Shown: one piece after another, positions 8,325 to 17,107 of the stretch
How the letters are laid out: each line of letters starts with the position of its first letter
How positions within the stretch are numbered: the first letter of the stretch is position 1
Source of the DNA: Bacteroidales bacterium
GTDB lineage: Bacteria; Bacteroidota; Bacteroidia; Bacteroidales; UBA932
Length of the DNA stretch: 64,000 bases
NCBI GenBank assembly: GCA_004554455.1
Contig: SFMG01000004.1
Coordinates: forward strand, 32,906-96,905
Direction of reading: 5' to 3'
Notes under the pieces: generated by a model
What the model saw: only the letters and a program-made list of their open reading frames with translations
Told to the model about the DNA's origin: nothing
Database searches by the model: none
Position numbers and translations under genes: made by a program

Positions 8325-9244
8325 ATATCGATCCGAATTCCGGCTTCTGCGCCGGTGTGATCCGCGCGATCTCGAAAGCGGAGGACAGCCTTTCGAAAGA
8401 GGGCGGAAAGATATATTCCCTCGGAGCCATAGTGCACAACGACGCCGAACTGGAAAGACTGTCGATAAAGGGCCTCGTGACGATAGACAAAGAAGACCTC
8501 GACGAAATCTACGACGCCGGCGGCGAGAGGCTGCTCATACGGGCGCACGGCGAACCGCCGGCAACCTACGACACCGCCCGCGCCAAAGGCTTCCGCATCA
8601 TAGACTGCACCTGCCCTGTCGTGCTCAAACTCCAGAAGAGCATCAGGGAGACCTGGCAGAAGACACATCTGCTGGGCAATGGAGGACAGGTGCTGATATT
8701 CGGAAAGAACGGCCACGCTGAGGTGCTGGGACTCGCCGGGCAGATAGGCGGAGACGCCATAATAGTCGAGGACATCAACGGTCTCGCAGAAGCCGTCAGG
8801 GAAGGGCGCCTGCTGCTGAACAGGCCCGTGGAACTCTTCTCCCAGACCACCAAGAACCCGGTCGAATACAGGGAACTGTGCAACTGGCTGCAGGAGATGA
8901 TGATGAAGGCCAACTCCATCAGCGCCGAAAACTTCGCAGGAAGCGGAATGCTGACCGTCCACAACACCATCTGCTCCCAGGTCGCCTCACGCCATAGCAA
9001 ACTGGCCCGCTTCGCCTCTTCCCACAGCATCATCATCTTCGTGTCCGGCAAGGCCTCTTCCAACGGGAAGGTGCTCTGCGACCTGTGCAAGAGCTGCAAC
9101 ATACGCACCTACCACATCGACTCGGAGGAGGAACTGCGCGAGGCCTGGTTCCGCCCGGACGACAATGTTGGGGTTTGTGGAGCCACATCCACCCCGAAAT
9201 GGCTGCTTGAGAAGGTCGCCCGACGCATCGAGGCCCTCCTCTAG
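8312..9244 (+). CDS. ispH: 4-hydroxy-3-methylbut-2-enyl diphosphate reductase
   Basis: A 310-residue IspH/LytB, the last enzyme of the MEP pathway, producing IPP and DMAPP. Cluster ligands are visible: Cys13 in NSGFCAGV, a cysteine in IDCTCPVV near residues 99-101, and NTICSQVASR near residue 220. Substrate-binding motifs RAHGEPP and GATSTPKW are present. It overlaps cmk by 13 nt. The product feeds the polyprenyl synthase at 52926-53903. Confidence 0.95.
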   Translation: MLKVDIDPNSGFCAGVIRAISKAEDSLSKEGGKIYSLGAIVHNDAELERLSIKGLVTIDKEDLDEIYDAGGERLLIRAHGEPPATYDTARAKGFRIIDCTCPVVLKLQKSIRETWQKTHLLGNGGQVLIFGKNGHAEVLGLAGQIGGDAIIVEDINGLAEAVREGRLLLNRPVELFSQTTKNPVEYRELCNWLQEMMMKANSISAENFAGSGMLTVHNTICSQVASRHSKLARFASSHSIIIFVSGKASSNGKVLCDLCKSCNIRTYHIDSEEELREAWFRPDDNVGVCGATSTPKWLLEKVARRIEALL

Positions 9245-9252
9245 GAGTCATT

Positions 9253-9283
9253 TTTGAGATTCAATCTTTTTTTCTTATTTTTG
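9253..9283 (+). promoter_or_regulatory. Promoter of efp (TTTG, N19, TATTTTTG)
   Basis: TTTG at 9253-9256 and TATTTTTG at 9276-9283 with exact 19-nt spacing form a textbook Bacteroidetes housekeeping promoter. A leader of about 55 nt follows before the efp ATG. Confidence 0.75.
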
Positions 9284-9344
9284 CCGCGCAATTCCGACAG
9301 CCGGACGCATTTGACTGAAAATCAATTAAAATTCAACGATATTT

Positions 9345-9911
9345 ATGGCAACAACAGCTGATTTCAAGAACGGCCTTTTCATGAACTTCAACGGCAAGCC
9401 GGTTTCCATCGTATGGTTCCAGCACGTTAAGCCAGGCAAGGGCCCTGCATTCGTAAAGACCAAACTCCGTAACCTCGAGAACGGACGCATACTCGAGAAT
9501 ACCTTCACCGCCGGTGCCAAGATCGAAGTCATCAACGTCGAGAGAAGGCCTTACCAGTTCCTCTACAAGGACAGCGAGGGCTACAACTTCATGCACGAAG
9601 AGACCTACGAGCAGATAAGCCTCGGAGAAAACCTCGTGGATAACGCCGACCTTATGAAAGAGGGTCAGCACGTGGAGATGATGTTCGTGGCTGACGAGGA
9701 GCGCTGCCTCACCTGCGAGCTGCCTACCAAGGTCGAGCTCGAGGTCACCTACACCGAGCCGGCAGTCAAGGGCGACACCGCATCCACCTCCGCACTCAAG
9801 GAGGCCACCCTGGAGACCGGCGCAATCATTATGGTTCCGCTCTTCATCCAGCAGGGTGAGCACATCATCGTGAACACCGAGACCAGAGAGTACGACTCCC
9901 GCGTCAAATAA
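9345..9911 (+). CDS. efp: Translation elongation factor P
   Basis: A 188-residue EF-P of standard length, with the KOW-like N-terminal domain and two OB domains. It relieves ribosome stalling at proline runs. The loop that contacts the peptidyl-transferase centre reads HVKPGKGPAF with a lysine near residue 32 at the tip, the position modified in many bacteria; no modification enzyme is seen nearby. The C-terminal end HIIVNTETREYDSRV is typical. It is monocistronic, with a strong promoter upstream and a convergent peptidase gene 2 nt beyond its stop. Confidence 0.96.
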   Translation: MATTADFKNGLFMNFNGKPVSIVWFQHVKPGKGPAFVKTKLRNLENGRILENTFTAGAKIEVINVERRPYQFLYKDSEGYNFMHEETYEQISLGENLVDNADLMKEGQHVEMMFVADEERCLTCELPTKVELEVTYTEPAVKGDTASTSALKEATLETGAIIMVPLFIQQGEHIIVNTETREYDSRVK

Positions 9912-9913
9912 TC

Positions 9914-11143
9914 TTACAGATAAACAAGTCTGGATATGCAGCCCGGAGCGAAGATGCTTCGGGCTGTGTTCATTATATCCTCAGCCGTAACGCTGTACAG
10001 CAGCTCGCGCGTCTCCTCATCGGCAGTCACGCGCCCGAAGGCCAGCAGAGACTTGCCCATAGAAAGACACTGGGTTTCGCCATTGTCCCCGGATATGGCC
10101 AGCTGTCCCAGGAGCTGCTTGCGCGCCGCCCGCAGTGCCGGCTCGCTCAGAGCCTTCTCCTGTATGCGCGCTATCTCCCTGTCGATTAGTTTCAGGCACC
10201 TGTCGAGATTTTCCCGGTCGCAGCCGAAGCTGATGGCCATTATGCCGCTGTCCCTGTAGGGAGTGTAGGAACACTCCACCCCATAGACCAGACCGTGCTT
10301 CTCCCTGAGCACGGCATTCAGCCGCGAATTCGAAGCCGGGCCGCCGAGTATGTTCGCAAGCAGCACGGCCGCGATCCTGCCCGGCCTGTCATAAAGAGAG
10401 GGGGCGCAGGAGCCCATGATGCAGTTGGCCTGGTGATTCCGCTTGTTCACGGACTTGTCGAAGGGGCGGCTGTTCAGAGGGACATTCTCCAGAGGCGGGG
10501 CCTCTTTCTGGGGCCGTCCGTCGAAGAACCTTGCTGATAATCTGAGCGCAAGCTTTTCCATCTCCCCCTCGTCCAGGTCGGCGACCACGGTAAAGGCCAT
10601 TCGGGAGGGGATGAACTTGTCCCTGACAAAACGCATCACCTCGTCGTGACCTATCTTCCTGACGGAAGCCGCAGTGCCCAGAATGAGCCCGGAAAGCGGA
10701 TGATCCTCGAAAAGCATCTGCTCGAAGCGGTCGTAGATATCATCTGCCGGAGAATCCTTGTAGGAAGAAATCTCATCTATCACCACGCTTTTCTCCGTCT
10801 CCAGCTCCTTTTCGGGGAAGATGGCGTCGGTTGCGATTTCAAACAGAAGCTTCGCGGCCTTGCCCAGGTCCTCCTTCAGAACGGTCGCGTGAAGGACTAT
10901 CTCCTCCTTGGTCGTATATGCATTCAGCTCTCCTCCGAGGCGGTCGAGATAGGAATTGATGACCGCTGCGGACTTCCGGGACGTGCCCTTGAAGAGTGTA
11001 TGCTCCACGAAGTGAGCTATGCCTCCGTGGTAGCCGGCCTCATCGCGGGTGCCGCACTTGATGCTGATTGCGCAATAGGCCACCGCCGAGTTGTCCCGCC
11101 GCACCGCGTACTGAAGGCCGCTGGGCGCCTTTCCGTATCTCAT
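9914..11143 (-). CDS. M16 family zinc peptidase (insulinase/PqqL type)
   Basis: A 409-residue peptidase with the inverted zinc motif HFVEH (GIAHFVEHTLFKGT) near the N-terminus and the distal glutamate in LETEKSVVIDEI. This is the catalytic-half size, equivalent to one lobe of mitochondrial processing peptidase. A C-terminal M16_C-like region includes YGVECSYTPYRDSG. No signal peptide is evident, so it may act in the cytoplasm or on peptides. Its start overlaps the preceding secreted-protein gene by 4 nt (ATGA), placing it last in an M28-secreted protein-M16 operon. Confidence 0.9.
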   Translation of the reverse strand: MRYGKAPSGLQYAVRRDNSAVAYCAISIKCGTRDEAGYHGGIAHFVEHTLFKGTSRKSAAVINSYLDRLGGELNAYTTKEEIVLHATVLKEDLGKAAKLLFEIATDAIFPEKELETEKSVVIDEISSYKDSPADDIYDRFEQMLFEDHPLSGLILGTAASVRKIGHDEVMRFVRDKFIPSRMAFTVVADLDEGEMEKLALRLSARFFDGRPQKEAPPLENVPLNSRPFDKSVNKRNHQANCIMGSCAPSLYDRPGRIAAVLLANILGGPASNSRLNAVLREKHGLVYGVECSYTPYRDSGIMAISFGCDRENLDRCLKLIDREIARIQEKALSEPALRAARKQLLGQLAISGDNGETQCLSMGKSLLAFGRVTADEETRELLYSVTAEDIMNTARSIFAPGCISRLVYL

Positions 11144-12006
11144 TGTGCCTGTGAAATTCTCTTTATGTCCTCAGTGAGGAAACCGGCACCATATTTCTTG
11201 CTGATACGGTGCTTGCGGAAATAATAGAGGGTGTGCGTGCCCGCGTCTATGAGCAGTTTGTAGCAATACGAGCCGTTCTGCGGGTCTGTAGGAGCCACCA
11301 CGAAGCTCACCAGCGTATTCTCGCTATGGTCGTAGAAGAGATCGTCGGCGTCGTCCACGTCCATCGCCTCCATTCCGCCCTTGAAATACAGCGCCCTCAC
11401 CGACGGCAGCACATCGGCTGCGAGGTCCTGCTCCGCGAATACCAGTCTCTTTCCCTTGGATTTCGCAAGATTGATATTGTAGTTGCTCAGTCCGGAGTAA
11501 CCCTCCAGGTCCTTATCCATCGACTTCAGGACGTGGTCCTGAATGATGTCCAGCAGGGCCGGCAGCAATATGAATTCCCTTCCGTCAGGGTCCTCTGCGG
11601 CACGGAAAGGCACATCCACGACATTGAAGAGGCCGTTGATCCCTTCCGAAGCCCCGACTCCGCCCTTGACCAGGCTCAGGAATTCGATGCCGGGCTCGCT
11701 CTCCTTGGAGAACTGTCCCTTCACGAGCATAAGGAAATAGTAATCCGGATTGCTCTTGAGGCTTTCATATTCATCCAGGGTGCAGAACTCGAACGGGGAA
11801 ATGGTCCACACTTCCTTGACTATGTTACGGAAACGGGCATCTGTCATTGAATTGCCGGTCAGCACCACTTTGGTGGTCTTCTCTGGGAAATCGGCAATCT
11901 TCATCTTCATTGTCTTGATCTGGGCCTGCCCGAATGCCGCGCAGGAAAACAGGGCTGCCAGAGCCAGGGATAATATCTTTCTCATCTTTCTATTGGTTTG
12001 TTTCAC
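11140..12006 (-). CDS. Secreted hypothetical protein
   Basis: A 288-residue protein with a signal peptide (KILSLALAALFSCAAFGQAQ). I do not recognise a named domain. The mature part is soluble and mixed alpha/beta, with FYDHSENTLVSFVVAP and HTLYYFRKHRISKKYGAGF near the end. It lies between two peptidases with 4-nt overlaps on both sides, so its production is tightly tied to theirs, but nothing shows a function. An alternative start is the methionine 7 residues in, which gives a tidier signal peptide. Confidence 0.75.
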   Translation of the reverse strand: MKQTNRKMRKILSLALAALFSCAAFGQAQIKTMKMKIADFPEKTTKVVLTGNSMTDARFRNIVKEVWTISPFEFCTLDEYESLKSNPDYYFLMLVKGQFSKESEPGIEFLSLVKGGVGASEGINGLFNVVDVPFRAAEDPDGREFILLPALLDIIQDHVLKSMDKDLEGYSGLSNYNINLAKSKGKRLVFAEQDLAADVLPSVRALYFKGGMEAMDVDDADDLFYDHSENTLVSFVVAPTDPQNGSYCYKLLIDAGTHTLYYFRKHRISKKYGAGFLTEDIKRISQAQ

Positions 12007-13610
12007 TTTCCTCTTTCCAGGTAGAGGCGCACAAGTCCCGCTACCACAGCCAGGTCGAAGGTAGCGAGCAGCAGGACCGCACCCAACGCCCCCACGGTCA
12101 GAGCCATGGAGAGAGCGTACAGGAAAGAGACGCCGTGGAGTACAGCAAGAACAATGCCTGCCAGGAGGAAAACCCTCAACCCGCAGAGTTCACGTAGCAG
12201 TATGCCCAGAACGGCTGCTGCAAGAGGCACAAGGAAGAGCATATTTTCCCCCACCGCGGCAAGGCTGACTATGCTCAGCAGCGTGAGCAGCAGCACGACG
12301 CCTATCAGGGATTCGAGCGGACGGCGCGTACGCAGGAAGAATATCAGGATAGCCAGGGCAAGCAATATGGCGGCTGCGAGCATCAGGCCGTTGTCGAAGA
12401 ACATCCCCACCACGATTCCGAACGGTTTGAAGCGGGCTCCGCTGAGCAGACAGCCCAGATAGCATAGCAGTGTACCCGCGCCGCAGGCCAGCAGACCGCA
12501 GAGCAGCCAGTTCAGGGAGGACTTCAGGATTTTCACAATCTCGTTCCTGTCCAGGAAGATCAGGACGGCGGCCAGCAGGAATATGACAATGCTCAGGGCC
12601 AGCCAGCCCCCCTTCGGGAGATTCACCATACCAAGGACTGGTGTGGTCAGGAAAACCCTGTCGTGCTCTCCCCTGAGGGCATCCCTGTCGGAATACGCGT
12701 CATTGCACAGGTATTCCTCCACGACCGGCAGCACCTGGGCCTCGTACTGCCGCAGGGCGGCCGGGGAGATGTTTTCGAAATTGTCCAGGTCGGTATGATA
12801 GTGGTTCACATCCGCTATGGTCGAGAAATTGAGCCCCGGCAGACTGTCCTTCACTATGGTGAAATCCGTGAAATTAGGCATAAAGCCATATACCACATTG
12901 GTAAGGGAATATGTGCACTTGCGGGTGGCGTTGCGGCGGTACAGCTGCAGCAGCCTGTCGTTCCCCTTCGAGGTCTCGAAGAGCAGAACCGGCCCGTAAG
13001 GGCCCCTGGCCTCGATGTTTATCACAAGACCCACATCATTGAAAAGCTCCTTGGAATTGCAGAAGAGAGAGTCCATCCCATCCATCCCGGCCTCTTCGGA
13101 ATCCGTGAACACTATCCTGAGTCCCTGCTTCCATTCAGAGCGTTTCTCCAGGGCACAGCGTGCGGTCTCGAGTATTACCGACACGCCATAGCCGTCATCT
13201 GCCGCGCCATAGGAGCAGACCGTATCCCGGACCGGCGCCCAGGGATAGCGCGAGTCATAATGCGCCACCATCATCAGCCAGGTCGTATCCTCTGACGGCT
13301 CTAGCGGAGGGAATTCGGCGACTATGTCATCCACGTCGTAAATGAATCCCTTCCATTCCACATCGGAATAATGTTTTACCAGGGTATCGGCTCCCATCCC
13401 CGCCAGGCGTTCCAGCAGGTAGGACCTCACTTCGGCCCTTGCCTCCGGATGAAGTACTGAATGATGGTCTGCGGATATGACCTCTATGTCGGCAACGGCC
13501 CTTTCCGCATCAAAACGGCAGTTCCTTGCCGGCAATCTCCAGAACAGAATCGCCGCTGCCGTCGAGACGGCAATGACAAGGACAAGGATAATGATGTCTG
13601 TCTTTTTCAT
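12003..13610 (-). CDS. M28 zinc aminopeptidase with C-terminal membrane domain
   Basis: A 535-residue protein with an N-terminal membrane anchor (IIILVLVIAVSTAAAILFW), an M28 peptidase domain (about 40-320) and a C-terminal half of about seven hydrophobic helices. Zinc and catalytic residues are visible: VAHYDSR, AADDGYGVSV, the glutamate pair in FTDSEEAG, and DVNHYHTDLDNF for the last histidine. The catalytic domain is likely periplasmic. An upstream start at 13670 would lie on the far side of the -7 box at 13647-13654, so the methionine at 13610 is preferred. It is the first gene of the M28-secreted protein-M16 operon. Confidence 0.88.
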   Translation of the reverse strand: MKKTDIIILVLVIAVSTAAAILFWRLPARNCRFDAERAVADIEVISADHHSVLHPEARAEVRSYLLERLAGMGADTLVKHYSDVEWKGFIYDVDDIVAEFPPLEPSEDTTWLMMVAHYDSRYPWAPVRDTVCSYGAADDGYGVSVILETARCALEKRSEWKQGLRIVFTDSEEAGMDGMDSLFCNSKELFNDVGLVINIEARGPYGPVLLFETSKGNDRLLQLYRRNATRKCTYSLTNVVYGFMPNFTDFTIVKDSLPGLNFSTIADVNHYHTDLDNFENISPAALRQYEAQVLPVVEEYLCNDAYSDRDALRGEHDRVFLTTPVLGMVNLPKGGWLALSIVIFLLAAVLIFLDRNEIVKILKSSLNWLLCGLLACGAGTLLCYLGCLLSGARFKPFGIVVGMFFDNGLMLAAAILLALAILIFFLRTRRPLESLIGVVLLLTLLSIVSLAAVGENMLFLVPLAAAVLGILLRELCGLRVFLLAGIVLAVLHGVSFLYALSMALTVGALGAVLLLATFDLAVVAGLVRLYLERGK

Positions 13611-13646
13611 ACCACGTTTCCCCGGTCTTTGGATGATCGGGCAACG

Positions 13647-13654
13647 CAAATTTA
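13647..13654 (-). promoter_or_regulatory. -7 box of the M28-M16 operon
   Basis: On the minus strand TAAATTTG matches TAnnTTTG, 36 nt before the M28 start at 13610. It also rules out the longer in-frame start. Confidence 0.55.
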
Positions 13655-13802
13655 GCAGTAATTTGGACATACTGCTTCAGATTTGGGTAAGAACACTGAC
13701 ATTCTGCGTTGCCATTTTGTCCAGTAATTGGCCAAATCGTCAGCAAATTCATCCTGAAAGCGGGCGGAATCGCCCTGGCACCTGATTTGACCTGTGTATA
13801 TG

Positions 13803-13824
13803 CGTTCCCGCGAAAGCGAGAACG
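13803..13824 (+). other. GAAA-tetraloop hairpin upstream of hsp20
   Basis: CGTTCCCGC (13803-13811), loop GAAA, GCGAGAACG (13816-13824): nine positions with one C/A mismatch. It sits about 80 nt before the hsp20 start in the 292-nt gap 13611-13902, which otherwise holds only the M28 promoter and a GGAG-like ribosome site. No T run follows, so it is not a terminator. Confidence 0.4.
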
Positions 13825-13902
13825 ACCATCCGGTTATGAATGATCGTTCAAACCAACGGGGCAGGAAAATATGTTTAACACCAAATATAGGAGACTTTTA
13901 TT

Positions 13903-14334
13903 ATGACACCTATGAGACGTTACGAACAGAATTGGCTGCCCGAAATCTTCAACGATTTCTTCGCCAATGATTGGATGAACCGTACAAATGCAACCGCTCC
14001 GGCCATCAATGTAATAGAGAATGAGAATGACTACAATGTCGAGGTTGCAGCGCCCGGCATGACCAGGGAAGACTTCAAGGTCAATGTCACGGATGACAAC
14101 TATCTGGTGCTGACCATGGAGAAAAAGAACGAATGCAAGGACGAGGACAAAAAGAGGAAATATCTTCGCAGGGAGTTCTCTTACCGCAAATTCGAACAGA
14201 GCTTTGCCCTGCCTGAGGATGTGGACAAGGACGGAATCAAAGCCACGGTCAACAATGGTATCCTTACCATCGAGATACCGAAGGTCAAGGTCACCGAGAA
14301 GCAGCCTGCAGTAAAGCAGATCGAGATTCATTAA
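13903..14334 (+). CDS. Small heat shock protein, Hsp20 family
   Basis: A 143-residue alpha-crystallin-domain chaperone that holds unfolding proteins in the cytoplasm. The core spans about 35-135, with NVIENENDYNVEVAAPGM at its start, the A-x-x-x-n-G-V/I-L signature as ATVNNGILTIEIPK, and a short C-terminal tail. An AGGAGA ribosome-binding site 8 nt upstream is unusually strong for this group of organisms. It is a single-gene unit closed by a terminator at 14352-14392. Confidence 0.93.
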   Translation: MTPMRRYEQNWLPEIFNDFFANDWMNRTNATAPAINVIENENDYNVEVAAPGMTREDFKVNVTDDNYLVLTMEKKNECKDEDKKRKYLRREFSYRKFEQSFALPEDVDKDGIKATVNNGILTIEIPKVKVTEKQPAVKQIEIH

Positions 14335-14351
14335 TAAGTCATAGCGCGGAT

Positions 14352-14392
14352 GCCCGCCTGCCGGAAACGGTGGACGGGCTTTTTCTTTTTTA
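14352..14392 (+). terminator. Rho-independent terminator of hsp20
   Basis: A 12-position stem (14352-14363 with 14368-14379; one mismatch, two G-T pairs) with a GAAA loop, followed by a T-rich run to about 14391. Confidence 0.85.
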
Positions 14393-14411
14393 TTATTTGA
14401 AGATAACTTAG

Positions 14412-14419
14412 TATTTTTG
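14412..14419 (+). promoter_or_regulatory. -7 box of dnaX
   Basis: TATTTTTG fits TAnnTTTG, 19 nt before the dnaX ATG and just after the hsp20 terminator. Confidence 0.6.
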
Positions 14420-14438
14420 CTGATTATAGAGAATCAAC

Positions 14439-16280
14439 ATGTCGGAATTCATCGTATCAGCCAGAAAATACAGGCCGGCGTCCTTCGAGGCCCTGCTTGG
14501 GCAGGACACCATAGCCAGAACCCTGCGAAACTCCATACAGAGAGGCCAGCTGGCCCACGCATACCTGTTCTGCGGTCCGCGAGGCGTAGGAAAGACCACT
14601 ACGGCCCGCATCTTCGCGAAAATGATCAACTGCTCGAATCCGGGAGCGGATATGGAGCCCTGCGGAGAATGCGAGTCCTGTCTCTCCTTCGCGGAGGGAC
14701 GCTCCTATTGCATCCACGAACTGGATGCCGCCTCCAACAATGGCGTAGAGGATATAAAGGGACTTATAGACCAGGTACGCATCCCTCCGCAGGTGGGCCG
14801 CTACAGCGTGTTCATCATCGATGAGGTCCACATGCTCAGCACCCAGGCCTTCAACGCATTCCTCAAAACGCTGGAGGAACCGCCGGCACATGCGATATTC
14901 ATTCTCGCCACCACCGAGAAGCACAAGATACTTCCGACCATACTCTCACGTTGCCAGACCTACGATTTCAACCGCATATCCATTGAGGATATGGTTCTGA
15001 ATCTCAAGGGTATAGCAGCAAAGGAAAATATAAATATAGACGAAGAGTCCCTGCACCTGATTGCACGAAAGGCAGACGGGGCGATGAGGGACGCGCTCAC
15101 GATCTTCGACCAGACGGTGGCTTTCTGCGGCAACGAGATACACCGCGAGGATGTGGTCCGGAACCTCAACATCCTGGACTACGAGCACTGCTTCGCACTC
15201 GTGGACGCCTTTCTCGAAGGGAACTATGCGGCTGCGCTGCTCAAGTTCGACGAACTGCTGTCAAAGGGCTTCAACGCCCTGCATTTCGTGAGCGCCATCA
15301 GCGACCACTTGAGAAACCTGCTGGTCAGCCGCACTGCCGGACTGGATGCTCTACTGGACCTTCCGGCATCACTTAAAAAGAACTATGCGGAGCAGGCCGC
15401 AAGATGCTCCGTTAAATTCATATATGAAGCCCTCGCCATTACCACCCAGTGCGAGAGCCTCTACAAGTCAAGCATCAACCCGCGACTGCACGTCGAGTTC
15501 GCGCTGATGCGCCTTTGCTTCCTGCTCAACGCGGCACCGGAAGCAGCTGCACCAGCGGCAACAAAGCCGGCAGCGGCACCAACGGCAATACCGGCAGCGG
15601 CTGCGGCACCGGCAGCAACTGTAGCACCGGCAGCTCCGACACCGGCGGCGGCAGAACCGACACCGGCTGCGGCACCAACTGTAGCACCGGAAGCGGCTGT
15701 ACCGACGGCGGAAAAGACAGAAAAGGCTGAAAAGGCTGAAAAGGCTGAGACAAAGATTGCCGAAGCAAAGGAAGCAGAGCCGGCAGCGGCAGCGGAGAGC
15801 CCGGCGCGCAGGACCAGGAGGAGCGGCGGCCCGTCCATATCCATAAAGAGCCTTATGTCCAAAAAAGAGGACACAGTCGAGGAAAGCAGCGAAAAGAAGC
15901 GCAGCGAAGCGCCGTCGGAGGAGGAAATCCGGGAGCAGTGGAAACTCTGCGCAAAGCTCTTTGAAGATAAGCCGAGACTGGCCAATGCCATACTCAACTC
16001 CGTACTTGAATTCGGACAGGAGGAGGGGCAGACCGTAATGACCTTCCTGGTGGCCAACGAAGCACAGGCCAAGTGGATACGCGACAAGGCCCTGTCCAAG
16101 CTGGAAGCCAAGCTCCAGGAACTGCTGGACTGGAAGGAAATAAGCCTCAGGGTGGACCAGAACCCGGAAAGCGCCAGCTCCGCCATCCCGTATTCCCCGG
16201 AAGAGAAATTCCAGGACATAAGGGAGCGGAACCCCCAGGTGGACTCCCTGATAAAGAGTCTCGACGGAAAACTCAATTAG
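14439..16280 (+). CDS. dnaX: DNA polymerase III subunit gamma/tau
   Basis: A 613-residue clamp-loader ATPase. The AAA+ domain (about 1-370) has Walker A CGPRGVGKTTTARIF, the zinc cluster CGECESC, Walker B/DEVH-like FIIDEVHMLS, and sensor 1 with arginine finger ILSRCQTYDF. A long Ala/Pro-rich linker (about 365-425) with Lys-Ala-Glu repeats leads to a C-terminal tau-like domain (about 485-613) expected to contact the polymerase core. An A6 run at 15861-15866 could allow slippage to a shorter gamma form, but no canonical signal is seen. It has its own promoter; lptB starts 50 nt after the stop. Confidence 0.95.
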   Translation: MSEFIVSARKYRPASFEALLGQDTIARTLRNSIQRGQLAHAYLFCGPRGVGKTTTARIFAKMINCSNPGADMEPCGECESCLSFAEGRSYCIHELDAASNNGVEDIKGLIDQVRIPPQVGRYSVFIIDEVHMLSTQAFNAFLKTLEEPPAHAIFILATTEKHKILPTILSRCQTYDFNRISIEDMVLNLKGIAAKENINIDEESLHLIARKADGAMRDALTIFDQTVAFCGNEIHREDVVRNLNILDYEHCFALVDAFLEGNYAAALLKFDELLSKGFNALHFVSAISDHLRNLLVSRTAGLDALLDLPASLKKNYAEQAARCSVKFIYEALAITTQCESLYKSSINPRLHVEFALMRLCFLLNAAPEAAAPAATKPAAAPTAIPAAAAAPAATVAPAAPTPAAAEPTPAAAPTVAPEAAVPTAEKTEKAEKAEKAETKIAEAKEAEPAAAAESPARRTRRSGGPSISIKSLMSKKEDTVEESSEKKRSEAPSEEEIREQWKLCAKLFEDKPRLANAILNSVLEFGQEEGQTVMTFLVANEAQAKWIRDKALSKLEAKLQELLDWKEISLRVDQNPESASSAIPYSPEEKFQDIRERNPQVDSLIKSLDGKLN

Positions 16281-16330
16281 GGAAGGACCGTCCAATTATT
16301 TGAAACAAGATAAATCTTCAAAACGAAGCG

Positions 16331-17107
16331 ATGAAGCTCAGATGTGAAAATCTCGTAAAGAAATACGGGGTAAGGACAGTGGTCAAAGGTGTGTCGATGG
16401 AAGTGGAGCAGGGTGAGATCGTCGGGTTCCTCGGCCCGAACGGCGCAGGAAAGACCACCTCATTCTATATGATGACAGGGCTCGTGGTCCCGAACGGCGG
16501 CAAAGTCTTCCTTGACGACGAGGAAATCACGGGACTGCCAATGTATAAGCGTGCCCAGAAGGGTGTGGGTTACCTGGCCCAGGAGGCATCTGTCTTCAGA
16601 AAGCTTTCCGTCGAGGACAACATAATGTCGGTTATGGAACTATCCGACTACAGCAAGGCCGAAAGGAAAGAACGTCTGGAGTCGCTCATAGACGAGTTCA
16701 ACCTCCACAAGGTGCGCAAGAGTCTGGGAATACAGCTCTCAGGCGGCGAGAGAAGGCGCTGCGAGATTGCCCGCGCCCTCGCGATAGACCCGAAGTTCAT
16801 TCTTCTCGACGAGCCCTTCGCCGGAGTGGACCCGATAGCCGTGGAGGACATACAGCACATTATCGCCAAGCTCAAATACAAGAATATAGGTGTAATCATC
16901 ACCGACCACAACGTAGGTGAAACCCTGGCCATCATCGACCGGGCATACCTCCTGTATGAGGGAAACATACTCCAGAGCGGAACCCCGGAGGAGCTGGCTG
17001 CCGACGAAGAGGTGAGGACCAAGTACCTCGGTTCCAACTTCGTGCTCAAGCGCTCCGACGCCTTCGAGAAACTCAAACGCGAACACAGCGCAGATGGAGG
17101 CCATTGA
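16331..17107 (+). CDS. lptB: LPS export ABC transporter ATPase
   Basis: A 258-residue ATPase that powers LPS extraction from the inner membrane with LptF and LptG (not in this window). It has Walker A GPNGAGKTT, the signature LSGGERRRCEIARALA, Walker B FILLDEPFAGVDP and switch His in IITDHNVGE. The overall pattern, including YKRAQKGVGYLAQEASVFRK, is that of LptB rather than a generic ABC ATPase. It is slightly longer than the usual 240 residues. The next gene starts inside its 3' end (14-nt overlap). Confidence 0.95.
   Translation: MKLRCENLVKKYGVRTVVKGVSMEVEQGEIVGFLGPNGAGKTTSFYMMTGLVVPNGGKVFLDDEEITGLPMYKRAQKGVGYLAQEASVFRKLSVEDNIMSVMELSDYSKAERKERLESLIDEFNLHKVRKSLGIQLSGGERRRCEIARALAIDPKFILLDEPFAGVDPIAVEDIQHIIAKLKYKNIGVIITDHNVGETLAIIDRAYLLYEGNILQSGTPEELAADEEVRTKYLGSNFVLKRSDAFEKLKREHSADGGH

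Noticed and set aside
9940..9965. Terminator of efp
   Set aside because: A 10-position hairpin exists, but it lies inside the 3' end of the convergent M16 gene and has no T run.
15540..15790. Separate gene or inserted repeat in the Ala/Pro-rich part of dnaX
   Set aside because: It is the expected disordered linker between the ATPase and tau-type C-terminal domains and stays in frame.
15861..15866. Programmed frameshift in dnaX at the A6 run
   Set aside because: The in-frame codons are TCC AAA AAA GAG, which does not form the A AAA AAG heptamer in the right phase, and no stimulating hairpin was evident. Simple slippage remains possible but unsupported.
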